DNA of 64,000 nucleotides, from the NCBI RefSeq assembly GCF_003056355.1, contig NZ_PYVW01000019.1, positions 1 through 64,000 of the forward strand, in the 5' to 3' direction. Of the stretch, positions 39,826 to 48,915 are shown piece after piece. The translations under genes and the position numbers were made by a program. Source of the DNA: Devosia naphthalenivorans (GTDB lineage Bacteria; Pseudomonadota; Alphaproteobacteria; Rhizobiales; Devosiaceae). The notes below the pieces were generated by a model. It was not told the DNA's origin. It saw only the letters and a program-made list of their open reading frames with translations, and searched no databases. The stretch's first letter is position 1; each line of letters opens with the position of its first letter.

Positions 39826-40358
39826 GTGTTTCTGGCCTTCCAGACGCTACGCGTCAGTTGTGTGTCGATATGCTCCACCTCGGCGCCGCGCGCAAGGCAG
39901 AGCAAGGTTGAGCGCCCGATTTCGGTAAACCCAAGCTTGGTTTGAATGGCGAGCGAGGCCACATTGAAGTGGAACACGCCCGAATAGATCACCGGCGCCG
40001 GCGAGGCGTCGAAGAACCATCCGAGGCACGCCGCTACGGCCTCAGTCATGATACCCTGGCCCCAAAAGGGCTTGCCCAGCCAATAGCCGATGATCGGTCC
40101 CTGACCACCAAGGTGAAACCCGACATGACCGACAAGGCCGTGTCCGGGCAACTCGATGGAGAAATTGGTGTCCTCAGTCGGCAGATTGGGCCGACGCGTC
40201 CGCAACCAGGCCCTGGCATCACCAAGATGGTAAGGGAAAGGCACGCGCGCAAGATTGCCCGCCACATCGAAATCGTTGAGATAACGCGCGATCGGCTCGG
40301 CATCGCCGACCTGCGCCGGGCGCAGCAACAGGCGTTGCGTCTGGAGCGTAACGTTCAT
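39822..40358 (-). CDS. GNAT N-acetyltransferase, RimJ/RimL-like
   Basis: A 178-residue acetyltransferase: [20 protein letters not shown] at the N-terminus, then the acetyl-CoA-site strand and loop [20 protein letters not shown] and a C-terminal [17 protein letters not shown]. The W-G-(K/Q)-G form is typical of the RimJ/RimL branch acting on protein N-termini or small amines. It directly follows a paralogue and precedes obgE in a coupled string. Confidence 0.9.
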   Translation of the reverse strand: MNVTLQTQRLLLRPAQVGDAEPIARYLNDFDVAGNLARVPFPYHLGDARAWLRTRRPNLPTEDTNFSIELPGHGLVGHVGFHLGGQGPIIGYWLGKPFWGQGIMTEAVAACLGWFFDASPAPVIYSGVFHFNVASLAIQTKLGFTEIGRSTLLCLARGAEVEHIDTQLTRSVWKARNT

Positions 40359-40873
40359 TATTGAGCCCGCTCCTGCCAGCGCTCACGCGTCAGGCGCGTG
40401 ACCACATGGTCCACATTGTGCTGCAGGGGATGGGAGAAGCGCATTTCGTGGGCGTGCGGCTCGAAGCCGAGCTTTTTCTGCACGGCGAGGGAGGCTGCGT
40501 TGTTGTGGTGCGCGCTCGATATCACCCGGTCAGCACTGCAATTGCTGAAGTGCCAATCGAGCAGCGCGGTTGCCGCTTCCGTTACATAGCCCTTGTTCCA
40601 GTGCGGGCGGGCAATCCAGAAGCCAAGCTCGTCGAGAAGGGAGATGCAGCCGATGACGCCCCTTTTGGGCAGTTCGATCATCAGCAAGGATTTTTCCGGG
40701 GTGGCGGGCTTGGCCTGCCGCAGCCAGTCGATGGCCATGCCCAACGTATAGGGATAGGGCACCGCGGTGAGGAAGCGGGCCACATCATATTCGCCCACGC
40801 CCAGCGCCACGCAGGGCGCATCGTCGAGGCTCGCTTCGCGCAGGATCAGCCGTTCGGTATGGATCGCTATCAT
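40358..40873 (-). CDS. GNAT N-acetyltransferase, paralogue of the adjacent gene
   Basis: A 171-residue acetyltransferase from the ATG at 40873 (MIAIHTERLILREASLDDAP). FWIARPHWNKGYVTEAATAL is the acetyl-CoA site and NNAASLAVQKKLGFEPHAHE the C-terminal block; the next gene matches both. The stop and the start of that gene share a base. A tandem duplication is the likely origin. The substrate is unknown. The longer frame to 41050 crosses the rpmA terminator and is not used. Confidence 0.9.
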   Translation of the reverse strand: MIAIHTERLILREASLDDAPCVALGVGEYDVARFLTAVPYPYTLGMAIDWLRQAKPATPEKSLLMIELPKRGVIGCISLLDELGFWIARPHWNKGYVTEAATALLDWHFSNCSADRVISSAHHNNAASLAVQKKLGFEPHAHEMRFSHPLQHNVDHVVTRLTRERWQERAQ

Positions 40874-40994
40874 CTGACCCCATCTCCCCAACAGCGATGG
40901 CAGGGCGCCGACCCGCTGGCCGCTCGTACCGAAATCATGGACATGGTGTTGGCGGCAGCAAGGGTCGGTTTCATCTACGATCAGCTCCAGAACG

Positions 40995-41026
40995 AAAAAA
41001 GGGAAACCGGCAAACCGGTTCCCCTT
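40995..41026 (-). terminator. Rho-independent terminator of rplU-rpmA
   Basis: On the minus strand AAGGGGAACCGG-TTTG-CCGGTTTCCCTT runs into TTTT, a 12-bp stem with one G-U pair, 69 nt past the rpmA stop. Confidence 0.9.
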
Positions 41027-41094
41027 CAAATATCGCTCTGTTTCAAACACGAGCCGGGGAACAGGTCACCGGCTGGGCTTGAGCACCGGCCGGA

Positions 41095-41364
41095 TTATTC
41101 GGCGGCCTCTGCTACCGGGTCAACGGAAACAAAAACTTTGTTGTTGGCGCGGGTGCGGAACGACACATTGCCGTCCACGAGTGCAAAAATGGTGTGGTCC
41201 TTGCCCAGGCCGACGCCTGTGCCGGGGTGCCACTTGGTGCCGCGCTGGCGGATGATGATGTTGCCGGCGATGACGGTTTCGCCGCCGAACTTCTTGACGC
41301 CGAGACGACGGCCAGCGGTATCACGACCGTTGCGGGATGAACCGCCTGCTTTTTTGTGTGCCAT
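41095..41364 (-). CDS. rpmA: Ribosomal protein bL27
   Basis: An 89-residue protein. [20 protein letters not shown] and [20 protein letters not shown], then [20 protein letters not shown], are diagnostic. It reaches the peptidyl transferase centre. It lies 11 nt after rplU, in the usual rplU-rpmA-obgE region, and is followed by a strong terminator. Confidence 0.98.
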   Translation of the reverse strand: MAHKKAGGSSRNGRDTAGRRLGVKKFGGETVIAGNIIIRQRGTKWHPGTGVGLGKDHTIFALVDGNVSFRTRANNKVFVSVDPVAEAAE

Positions 41365-41375
41365 GGTCTAGCTCC

Positions 41376-41924
41376 TTATTCCTTGTCGGCCTTGGGTGCG
41401 GCCTTCTTGGCCGGGGCCTTCTTCGCCGGCTTTTCAGCGGCGGTGTCGTCGGTTGCGGCAGCCTTGGGCTCAGCCTTCTTGGCTGGCTTCTTGGCCGGTG
41501 CTTCTGCCTTTTCGGCAGCAGGAGCCGCAGCGGCCTTCGGTGCCTTCTTGGCAGGAGCGGCTTCGCTCACGCTTTCGCTCGAGGTCGCAACGCCGGCGGC
41601 CTTGACGGATGGCTTGGCGCCGCCGGTCAGGATTTCGGTGATGCGGACGGTCGAGAGCAGCTGGCGATGGCCATTGCGGCGACGGTAATTGTGGCGACGG
41701 TTCTTCTTGAAGATGATGACCGTCTTCTGCTTTTTGGTTTCAAGCAGTTCGGCAGCAACGAGCGCACCCTCGACGAGCGGGGCACCCACTTCGTCGCCAA
41801 CCATCAGCACCTGGTCAAAGGTCACGATGGAGCCGGCTTCGGCATCGAGCTTTTCGATCTTCAGAACGTCGTTGGCGGCAACCTTGTACTGCTTGCCACC
41901 GGTTTTGATCACGGCAAAAGTCAT
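41376..41924 (-). CDS. rplU: Ribosomal protein bL21 with long Ala/Lys/Pro tail
   Basis: A 182-residue protein starting at 41924 ([20 protein letters not shown]). Residues 1-102 are the normal bL21 domain, including [20 protein letters not shown]. The remaining 80 residues are a low-complexity tail made of [24 protein letters not shown] and [13 protein letters not shown] units. Tails of this sort are known in alphaproteobacterial L21; they probably contact RNA on the ribosome surface. Confidence 0.96.
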   Translation of the reverse strand: MTFAVIKTGGKQYKVAANDVLKIEKLDAEAGSIVTFDQVLMVGDEVGAPLVEGALVAAELLETKKQKTVIIFKKNRRHNYRRRNGHRQLLSTVRITEILTGGAKPSVKAAGVATSSESVSEAAPAKKAPKAAAAPAAEKAEAPAKKPAKKAEPKAAATDDTAAEKPAKKAPAKKAAPKADKE

Positions 41925-42152
41925 ACATATAACCGGGAGCGTCAAACGCCCGGTCCCATTTTGTCGCGCTCTGTGGCGCCGCAGGTAAAGCCCAGTCCTG
42001 CGGTCTTCTTGCATGCTGCCGGCAATGTAACCGGCGGGCAGCCTCGAACAGCGTTTTCAAACAAAGGAAGCGCGCCAGACCAGCCAGCGCGCATTTCCGA
42101 GGGTGCTTATCAGGGCAAAAGCGCCCGGAGTCAAGAGAAGGCGGGCGCCCGA

Positions 42153-42923
42153 TCAGCCTTGGCCGTTAGGGTACCATTCAAGGAGCCGCACTTCCACACC
42201 CTCGTCAACCGCGCTCTCCAGCACCGACAGATCGCTCTCGCCATAATGGTAGGGATAAACGATTTTTGGCTTGAAGGTGTTGATGGCCTCCGCCGCCTGC
42301 TCGGGCGTCATGGTATAGGGCAGGTTCATCGGCAGGAAGGCTACTTCAATGCCCGTCAGCTTGAGCATTTCGGGCGTGGGCTCGGTATCGCCCGCCACAT
42401 AGATCACCTTGTCGCCAAAGGTGATGAGATAGCCATTGCCCACGCCCACCGGATGGTACTGCATTCGGTCTTCGGTGGTATTGTGGGCCGTGGTGGCCTC
42501 GATGGGCAGGCCATTGAGGTCGGTCGAGCCGCCATTGGCGATGGCCGTAGCATTGGCCTTGAGCGCCTCGGGCAATTTGTCGAATACTTCCTGACTGGTC
42601 AGGATCGGGGCCGAACCGGCAATCGCCTCCAGCGTGGGCACATCGAAATGGTCGCCATGGCCATGGGTGATCAGGATGGCGGTGGGCGCCGGCAGGCCCT
42701 CATAGAGCGTGGCGCCGCCAACCGGGTCGACATAGATCACCTGGTCACCATAGCCGAGCAAGAGGCTGGCGTGTTCGATGGGGTGGATGGTGACATCGCC
42801 ACCCGAAGTCGAAATCGTATCGCCGTCCAAAGCGGCCTCCTGAGCCCAGGCAAATTGCGCGGCGGCGACAGACGCCAGCGGCAGGCTTGCCATTCCGATT
42901 ACTACAGTGCGGCGGTTGGTCAT
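42153..42923 (-). CDS. Exported metallo-beta-lactamase-fold hydrolase
   Basis: A 256-residue protein beginning MTNRRTVVIGMASLPLASVA, a signal peptide with twin arginines, so export by Tat is possible. The MBL-fold motif is ITHGHGDHFD (HxHxDH), followed by YVAGDTEPTPEM, and a late histidine in VYPYHYGESD. This is the UlaG/UPF0173-like metal-dependent hydrolase branch. The substrate is unknown. The in-frame ATG at 42938 adds five residues and lacks support. Confidence 0.87.
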   Translation of the reverse strand: MTNRRTVVIGMASLPLASVAAAQFAWAQEAALDGDTISTSGGDVTIHPIEHASLLLGYGDQVIYVDPVGGATLYEGLPAPTAILITHGHGDHFDVPTLEAIAGSAPILTSQEVFDKLPEALKANATAIANGGSTDLNGLPIEATTAHNTTEDRMQYHPVGVGNGYLITFGDKVIYVAGDTEPTPEMLKLTGIEVAFLPMNLPYTMTPEQAAEAINTFKPKIVYPYHYGESDLSVLESAVDEGVEVRLLEWYPNGQG

Positions 42924-43076
42924 CCAAAATCCTCCCATGGGGTGCAGCTTGCCTTGAACGTATGGCGCCGGCTGTCAGATCGGCGCTGACGGAAAATTGA
43001 GCGGTTAATGCAGCACTGGTGTTAATCGCCATCCCGGCATTCACGACCCAAACCAGCCAAAGCCTCACAACAGATG

Positions 43077-43105
43077 TTGCAGGCCAACAAATGCTATGTC
43101 ATAAG
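43077..43105 (+). promoter_or_regulatory. Likely promoter of tRNA-Ser
   Basis: TTGCAG (43077-43082), a 17-bp spacer and CATAAG (43100-43105), 50 bp before the tRNA. Confidence 0.45.
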
Positions 43106-43155
43106 CCCGCCCGTGTCGACCAGCGGCCTCTCCACGGAGAGCCGATCGATCTCGC

Positions 43156-43245
43156 GGAGAGATGGCAGAGTGGTTGAATGCACCGCACTCGAAATGCGGC
43201 ATAGGGGCAACTCTATCGGGGGTTCGAATCCCTCTCTCTCCGCCA
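43156..43245 (+). tRNA. tRNA-Ser (CGA anticodon)
   Basis: A 90-nt class II tRNA: acceptor GGAGAGA pairs with TCTCTCC before GCCA, so CCA is encoded. The anticodon arm is CCGCA-CTCGAAA-TGCGG with CGA at 43190-43192, reading UCG codons. A long variable arm (TAGGGGCAACTCTA) and the GGTTCGAATCC T arm are complete. The gene marks the left edge of a decayed island and is a natural attachment site. Confidence 0.97.
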
Positions 43246-43446
43246 TCGACCCAGGAATTGGCCCTGTAATCAAAGGGTTAAAAGGGTCGGCTTCTTTAGG
43301 CCCTATCGCGTGCCCTATCAAGGAAGTTCCCTGACTTCGCTTCAGAAACGCGACCGCTCAGAGTGTTGCGGCAGTTCCGATGATTTCGATTTTTGGTATG
43401 ACAGAAAAGGGGCCGAGGCTGTGTGAGAACTCGCTGATCTGGGCGC

Positions 43447-44332
43447 TCAGGATAGTTTGTATCGGGGGCGTCGGCTCGGTTCACCCGTTATCGCCTTGAG
43501 TGTCGAGGCAACGCCAGCGGCGGCGATGGCGCGCTTGATGTTTTATGCCAGGATAGTCAGGCGGCTTCGGTGGCGACGTTCTCGAGGCCGCGCGTTCGGA
43601 AGTGGGTAGCGCCCATCCACCCTTTTATCGTGCCAAGGACGTGCTCGACCGTACAGCGGCGGACCGCCATTGCCTCGGGCATCGCGTCAAAGCGGCGCTC
43701 CATCTGGTCGAGCACTGCCTCATGCTCCCATCGTCGGATGCGCTTCTCCTTGCCGGCGGTGCACAGATGACGCGATGAGCAGGCGCCACAAGCCTTCTGA
43801 TTGAAGTGGGCTCCGATGAGCTTGCCGCCCTCCACTCTGGCAAAGCGCTTCTGCAGCTGCTCGCCGGCTGGGCACCGATAGGTGTCGGTCTCGCGCTCAT
43901 GGACGAACATGGCTTTGCCCCAAAAGCCACGGGCCACGGCCGGTGACGTATTGGGCTTAGGCACCATCGGGATGATGCCCGCTTCGGCGCAGGAGCGGAT
44001 TTGTTCGCCCTCATAGTATCCACGATCGGCAAGGGCAATCATCCCTGAGCCACCGATCTCGGTCTGCGCGGCCTTGGCCATCTCCAGCAGGTGCGACCGA
44101 TCATGGCCTCGGTTCGTCACCGCGTTGGCGACGACAATATGGTGCTTGGTATCGACCGCTGCCTGCATATTGTAGCCGACGACACCACGATGATCGCTTC
44201 CGGTCGCCATGGCCCGCGCGTCTGGATCGGTAAGCGAGATCTGCTCATCGGGCGCAGCTTGCAGCTGTCGGCCAATCTCCTCGAGTTCGCCCAAACGCCC
44301 GCGCAACGAGGCCAATCGCTCCGTTAGGTGCG
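43447..44332 (-). mobile_element. Truncated and frameshifted IS1182-type transposase
   Basis: Minus-strand DDE transposase remnant: DHRGVVGYNMQAAVDTKHHI, ALADRGYYEGEQI, CGACSSRHLC and FRTRGLENVATEAA are typical of IS1182 elements. The N-terminus is missing. At the C-terminus the frame stops at 43557, but another frame continues with ILA-stop-NIKRAIAAAGVAST and PRYKLS to a stop at 43447, showing a frameshift and a nonsense change. GAGTTCTCACACAGCCTCGG (minus strand, near 43413-43432) may be its outer end. Confidence 0.85.
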
Positions 44333-44813
44333 TCACCGGGAACATGCGCCGGCCGTCTGGAACCGGCCCATGTCTGAGCGACATGATGATGCGTCCGTTT
44401 TCGCGCAGGAGCGCGCAAACCCGCCCCATACCACGCCTTCGCTCTCCTTCGTCGAGGTGCATCCAAACAGCTGAAAGCAGGACCAGATCGAAGGTTCCCG
44501 CGCGAGGCATAAGTGTTCCAAGACTGGGCAGCGCGTTGGTGACCCACTCGATACTCTGGGATGGATGAAGTTGCCGACCTGACTCGCGTAGCGCAGCGAC
44601 CGGCTCAACAGCCGCAACCTTGTGACCCCGAGCAGCAAGGCCAGCAGCATCCACCCCTATGCCTGCGCCAATATCGATGATCAGCGAAGGACGCTGCGGA
44701 AAGAGCTGCAGCACCTGCTTGGGTCGATCGGTGAAAGACAATTGCTGCCAGCTCTCGACAAGCTCAACCGCATGCTCGCCATAGCCTTCTGTCCCAGCCA
44801 CTTCAGCGTTCAT
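44333..44813 (-). pseudogene. 5' part of a SAM-dependent methyltransferase, fused to the transposase remnant
   Basis: From the ATG at 44813 (MNAEVAGTEGYGEHAVELVE) about 160 residues form the class I methyltransferase core: SLIIDIGAGIGVDAAGLAAR is the SAM-binding loop, FDLVLLSAVWMHLDEGERR follows, and IIMSLRHGPVPDGRRMFPV is where it ends. The reading frame then passes without a stop into the transposase fragment (next residues THLTERLASLRG), giving a chimeric 418-residue product ending at 43557. The natural C-terminus is lost, so function is doubtful. Confidence 0.8.
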
Positions 44814-44973
44814 CTGGCAGCCTCGAAGGTTAAACCAACCGCATGCACTATGCTGGACCTGCTCATAGCCCAACCTAACTCGCACGTCTGCTTCCAGGAA
44901 GTCGGCGAAGCTCTCTTCCCGGCCAGTATGGGGCGCAAAGTGACTGCATAGACAGGGTGATACGGGATAATAG

Positions 44974-45582
44974 CTATCCAATGCGCCGATTTAGCAGAGG
45001 CCTGTTCTCCGTTTTCGGATCTGCCATGATTTGCCGATCTTTGCTGAACTTCTCGCAAGCTCGCTTCAAGCGCCGCTTTTGCTCAATTCTGTGATTAAAC
45101 TGAATGTTCGGGAAAACTTGTCGATAGGGACCTTTGTCCACCTCAGGGGCAAGCTTGTCCTCGTTGATCGCGAAGTACCAGACCTGCAGTACTTGCGCTT
45201 CAACCGGCAGCGTGCCGGTTAATGCCTGGTAGTCATGCCACCCTTCCCAAATGACTGTATCGTTTTGCACATCACTGAAGTCAGCGAGGAGCTCCGCATC
45301 TTCGCGAACAGTCTTTTTATCTTGCTCATAGAAGTGCTTCATCGCGTTCCAGTACTGGTTACGCAGGCGAACGACTTTCCCAAGCTTCATCTCTGGGTTG
45401 AGCTTCAACACAAGCGCTGAGAGCACCTCGACATTCCTATCTTGGCCGACGCCTTCTAGAAGCTCGCAGGCTCCACATGCCAGGGCGTGAACGGATATTG
45501 GATCCCTGTCTCGGAGAAACATGTCAGTAGCGGCGCCGAGCTGCGCTCTGGCAATGTCAGTCTTTACCTGGTGAATATTCAT
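44974..45582 (-). CDS. Hypothetical protein with HEPN-like features
   Basis: A 202-residue soluble protein starting MNIHQVKTDIARAQLGAATD. The segment FLRDRDPISVHALACGACEL, then LRNQYWNAMKHFYEQDKK (an R-N-x-x-x-N-x-x-K-H arrangement) and ALTGTLPVEAQVLQVWYFAI, is like a family of proteobacterial orphans that I recall as HEPN-like; the R-x-x-x-N/K-H spacing is only loosely the HEPN RNase motif. The function is not known. It stands alone in the island, next to the truncated methyltransferase. Confidence 0.65.
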   Translation of the reverse strand: MNIHQVKTDIARAQLGAATDMFLRDRDPISVHALACGACELLEGVGQDRNVEVLSALVLKLNPEMKLGKVVRLRNQYWNAMKHFYEQDKKTVREDAELLADFSDVQNDTVIWEGWHDYQALTGTLPVEAQVLQVWYFAINEDKLAPEVDKGPYRQVFPNIQFNHRIEQKRRLKRACEKFSKDRQIMADPKTENRPLLNRRIG

Positions 45583-45606
45583 GCTCTGTCCTTTTGAAGG
45601 GATCAT

Positions 45607-46017
45607 ACCTTAGCTCTCAAAGGACACCGGCCGGAAGCCGGACCCGCTGCCTCGGCGCTAACCTCGCTGGCGTCGGGTGACGGGCAGCTTTCAGGAGTTC
45701 TCAGGAGAGCTTCAAATGGCTGAAAAGGGGCGCGTTGCTGACCGGCGGGAAGCGCCCCATCTTTGCCGTTCAGGCTGTATGCTAGCTACCGAAAAGCGGA
45801 CCTGACACCGTCTGAGGCTTTTGGAAGCACACCCGATTGACTAATCCTGAGCGAGCCGACATCCTCGCTGTCGACGTGGCCTGCGCCCAACCTCTCAGAC
45901 CTTCCCCAGCAAGGTCTGAACGGAGGCAAAGGGACTGCTGTCTCGGGTCGTTATCTTGGTCCGATCGTCTCGGGCGAGTTGCTAGGGAGCTGCGTTCGAG
46001 ACGTGAAAGGCCCTGTC
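45607..46017. other. Island stretch without a recognisable gene
   Basis: Short frames only, none with a ribosome site or family motif. CTGACCGGCGGGAAGCGCCC (about 45740) resembles the proteobacterial intergenic repeats of decayed DNA. I see no gene here. Confidence 0.4.
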
Positions 46018-46215
46018 ATGAACCAGAATGGCAACCTCAAGCGCTGTGTCCGAGCCCGCGCAGCAAAAACAGGAGAGTCTTACGCGGCAGCGCTACGGCA
46101 TCTCCGCCGATCGACGGATACAACCCTGGTTCGTTCAATGCGCATCGCTGTTGCGCAAACATCCTTGTTCAATGACCCTCGCGACTTCACCTCGCTACAG
46201 GTGAGCGGTGCGGAG
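46018..46215 (+). pseudogene. Left part of a split carbon-nitrogen hydrolase (nitrilase) gene
   Basis: From the ATG at 46018 (MNQNGNLKRCVRARAAKTGE), followed at 46138 by MRIAVAQTSLFNDPRDFTSL and QVSGAE. This is the N-terminus of a nitrilase-superfamily protein (MRIAVAQT, then a DP(R/T)D segment and SGxEIRRLM). After GAG at 46213-46215 the similarity stops; the frame ends at 46260 with unrelated residues. The exact continuation, EIRRLM, is found at 50184. Confidence 0.75.
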
Positions 46216-46403
46216 ACGCTGTGGCGCGAGGGCCTGTTTGGAGCAGTGCTGTACGGCTAATTCGCCGGCCCGTCCTGCGGTATTGGAGGCGGCTTGGTGT
46301 GGAGCGCCCGCGTTTGGCGAAACACATTCGTGATGTCGCCGATACTCAACTGCACCTATATACGTCCGGCAACGATTGGTGATTAAGCTTGCGCGGTATG
46401 CAT

Positions 46404-46420
46404 AACCCGGTATACGGGTC
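46404..46420. promoter_or_regulatory. Imperfect palindrome upstream of the dGTPase genes
   Basis: ACCCG-GTATA-CGGGT with a GTATAC centre, about 125 bp before the first gene of the cassette. It could be an operator for the small winged-helix-like protein. Confidence 0.3.
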
Positions 46421-46545
46421 GCGAATTAGCGGGAAGCTACTTGCGCGAAACGCGCGAACGAACCAATGTACGGTGCGCACGTTGTCCCGGTCCGTTTGCG
46501 GTTTCGTAACGGCCGTCCGTCATAATGCAGTTGAGGTGATCGATC

Positions 46546-46764
46546 ATGGCTTATTCGGAAGTTCCTTCTGACGACGAAGTGGTTGGTGTACTGCGTAAGA
46601 TGGGCGTTGGTATTTCTGCACGCGCGCTGTGTGATGCGCTTGTGCAGGCTGGCCATCCACGGCCTGACAGTCAACTTGCCATTCAACGCGCTACAGAGCG
46701 CGGCCGAATTGTAGTGGCCAAAGACTGGACCCTTACCGCATCTAACGACATGGTCGCAGCCTGA
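46546..46764 (+). CDS. Small winged-helix-like protein preceding the dGTPase
   Basis: A 72-residue product, MAYSEVPSDDEVVGVLRKMG onward, with GAGGTGA six bases before the ATG. Predicted order of helices ISARALCDALVQAG and PDSQLAIQRATERG followed by RIVVAKDWTLTA suggests a small helix-turn-helix with a wing. No named family is recognised. Its TGA (46762-46764) overlaps the presumed first codon of the dGTPase, so the two are translationally coupled; a regulator or partner of the enzyme is a fair inference. Confidence 0.7.
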   Translation: MAYSEVPSDDEVVGVLRKMGVGISARALCDALVQAGHPRPDSQLAIQRATERGRIVVAKDWTLTASNDMVAA

Positions 46765-48080
46765 TTCCAGCGTGGTCTCCGGAGGATCGTGAGCACCGTC
46801 GGCATGAGCTGGCGGCTGTAAGCCCACGTCCAATTGGCGATGAGCAGCGGGCGCAGTTTGAGCGGGATCGCGATCGGCTTCTCTACTCATCTGCATTCCA
46901 TCGACTAGCTGGAATAACTCAGATTGTGCGTGCTGGCGAAGCTGGGGTTTTCCATACTCGTCAGCAGCACACCATCAAGGTGGCACAAGTTGGCCGCCGT
47001 CTCGCCCAGAAGCTGCTCAAGGAGCAACCAGAGTCAGCTAAGCACCGAGGCCTAGACCCGGAAGTTGTCGAGGCAGCCTGTTTGCTGCACGATTTGGGCC
47101 ATCCACCGTTCGGGCATGTGGGCGAGTCTGTTCTGGATGCTCTTGTGAAGCCATCCGATGCTGATGGCTTCGAAGGTAATGCTCAGTCCTTCCGAATTGT
47201 GACCAAACTGGCCATCAGGTTTCCTGAACATGACGGCATTGACCTTACTAGGGCAACCTTGGCCGCAAGCCTTAAGTATCCCTGGTTTAGGGCAGGTGAG
47301 GGGAAGGCTTCCAAAAAGTGGTCCGCCTATCGAGCTGAAACAAAAGATTTTGAGTTTGCTCGCGAGTTTCACCAGCACACTGAAAAGACGCTCGAAGCAG
47401 AGCTTATGGACTGGGCCGACGACGTGGCCTACTCGGTCCACGATCTGGAAGATTTCCACCGCTGCAACGCCTTACCTTGGCAGCGCGTCTTTCAGGAAGA
47501 CCAGAAGATCATTGATCATGCCAGTGGTGGGGTAGGGCAGTATGATCCTAAGCGGCAACGCTTAACCGCGGCATATCTTCGTCTTAAAGAGTTCCTTGGG
47601 GGCACCTACTCCGTACTCTTAGAGACCCAGTACGAAGGCACACGTGAGCAACGCGAACAGCTGCGCCGCATGACCTCTCAACTCATCGGCAAGTACATGG
47701 GCGCTATCCGCATCAATGATGACCTCACATCCAATCGTGCGGTAGAGTTTGACCAAGACAAGGTCGATGAAGTTCTGATCCTCAAGCAGATCACTCGAGA
47801 CTATATCATTGGCAGCCCGACCCTTGCCGCTCAACAGCACGGGCAGAAAAAGATAGTCACCGATCTGTTCGGTGCGCTAAAAGACGAGCTGGACGCAGGC
47901 AAGGAATATCCAGCGTTTCTGCCTCACCGACTCCGCTATTTGCGAAAGATAGCAGAGAATAGCCCAGCTAGGTTCGTGGCCGACTGTATCGCTAGCCTGT
48001 CTGAGTCCGAAGCGGTTGCGCTACATTCCCGGTTGATGGGTGTAGGCACTGGATCCGTGTTAGACCCGATAGTGCGATAG
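46764..48080 (+). CDS. dgt: dGTPase-like dNTP triphosphohydrolase with non-canonical start
   Basis: An HD-domain enzyme that cuts triphosphate from dNTPs. The conserved N-terminus reads AWSPEDREHRRHELAAVSPR, then DEQRAQFERDRDRLLYSSAF and HRLAGITQIVRAGE. HD ligands: HTRQQHTIKVAQ, ACLLHDLGHPPFGH and LMDWADDVAYSVHDLEDFH. The conserved part starts in frame at 46764, but no ATG, GTG or TTG lies between the upstream in-frame stop (46743-46745) and GTG at 46926, which would remove 54 conserved residues. ATT at 46764, overlapping the previous TGA, or CTG at 46761 must therefore start it. Such enzymes can defend against phage by dNTP depletion. Confidence 0.88.
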   Translation: MPAWSPEDREHRRHELAAVSPRPIGDEQRAQFERDRDRLLYSSAFHRLAGITQIVRAGEAGVFHTRQQHTIKVAQVGRRLAQKLLKEQPESAKHRGLDPEVVEAACLLHDLGHPPFGHVGESVLDALVKPSDADGFEGNAQSFRIVTKLAIRFPEHDGIDLTRATLAASLKYPWFRAGEGKASKKWSAYRAETKDFEFAREFHQHTEKTLEAELMDWADDVAYSVHDLEDFHRCNALPWQRVFQEDQKIIDHASGGVGQYDPKRQRLTAAYLRLKEFLGGTYSVLLETQYEGTREQREQLRRMTSQLIGKYMGAIRINDDLTSNRAVEFDQDKVDEVLILKQITRDYIIGSPTLAAQQHGQKKIVTDLFGALKDELDAGKEYPAFLPHRLRYLRKIAENSPARFVADCIASLSESEAVALHSRLMGVGTGSVLDPIVR

Positions 48081-48106
48081 GGTGAATAGACATAGGACCG
48101 GCGTGA

Positions 48107-48682
48107 TCAGTCGCGCTTGAAAATTCTCGCCAGCAGCCCCTTCTTCTGAGCCGCTTCCCTCACCCGCTCTTTGTGGACAAGTTCTTGTATGAAGTCGATG
48201 TTCAGTTGTATTCCGATCGCGCAGGCCTCCTTCTGACAGTCAGGTGGAGGAAGCTTTGACAGGAAAGCGCTTGTTGCGATCTCTCCATCAAGGCGGCGAC
48301 AACCATCGCACTCCAGCGTAAACATGCCGTCTATTTTGAAACGGTCTCGGCCTGACGTTAATCCCGACCGAACACTCCGCTCTCGGAAGTAGGAGAACTG
48401 CGCGTCCAGTAAGGTCGCCTCTAGCCCCTTGAGCGGGGCTGTTCGGCCTTTCTCCGTAAGAGCATCGATCGCCTCAACGGTCATATCGGCGTTAGCCCTA
48501 ATTCCCAGATCTCGTTTTGACTGCGCAGACAGTTGGATGCCGATTTGGCGAAATAGCCTGCCAATCTTATGGGGATGATGGCCTTCATTCTCTTCCATCA
48601 AGATCGCCAAGGCGGGCGCATATTCGGGCTTGATGTACCCGAGGCGGGATATCGCCTTCTCGATGTGCGGCAGGTAGCGCAT
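48107..48682 (-). CDS. Hypothetical protein with two cysteine pairs
   Basis: A 191-residue soluble protein from the ATG at 48682 (MRYLPHIEKAISRLGYIKPE), with GGAAG five bases upstream. An N-terminal helical half resembles a helix-turn-helix region (KIGRLFRQIGIQLSAQSKRD). The C-terminal half has CDGC (Cys125, Cys128) and CQKEAC (Cys149, Cys154), a likely zinc site, and ends in a basic helix. No family is recognised. It is convergent with dgt, 26 nt apart, and belongs to the cassette. Confidence 0.65.
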   Translation of the reverse strand: MRYLPHIEKAISRLGYIKPEYAPALAILMEENEGHHPHKIGRLFRQIGIQLSAQSKRDLGIRANADMTVEAIDALTEKGRTAPLKGLEATLLDAQFSYFRERSVRSGLTSGRDRFKIDGMFTLECDGCRRLDGEIATSAFLSKLPPPDCQKEACAIGIQLNIDFIQELVHKERVREAAQKKGLLARIFKRD

Positions 48683-48915
48683 GCCCGCTTCCAATATCTT
48701 GCTCGCGATACACTCGCCGACAGCGACATGCCCGGCAAGTCCCCGCTTTCATGAATCGGCATCAGCGATGCCAGAAGTAGGCAGGATCGGCCCGGACACC
48801 GCATTCCAATTCCAGGAGGCAAATGAAGCGGCAACAAGTCCGTGCAATCCAACCGACCGGTCGAGCCGCACCCATGATCAATCACCAGTTCGTTGCGACG
48901 GAATCGAACACCCGG

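Noticed and set aside
43094-43321. Minus-strand frame EREGFEPPIELPLCRISS across the tRNA
   Set aside because: It is the reverse of the tRNA-Ser; a well-known type of false gene.
46746-46764. Programmed frameshift joining the 72-residue gene and dgt
   Set aside because: No slippery heptamer in the overlap; termination and restart on ATT or CTG is simpler. Not fully excluded.
46926-48080. dGTPase started at GTG 46926
   Set aside because: It would remove 54 residues that match the conserved family N-terminus, including RDRDRLLYSSAFHRL.
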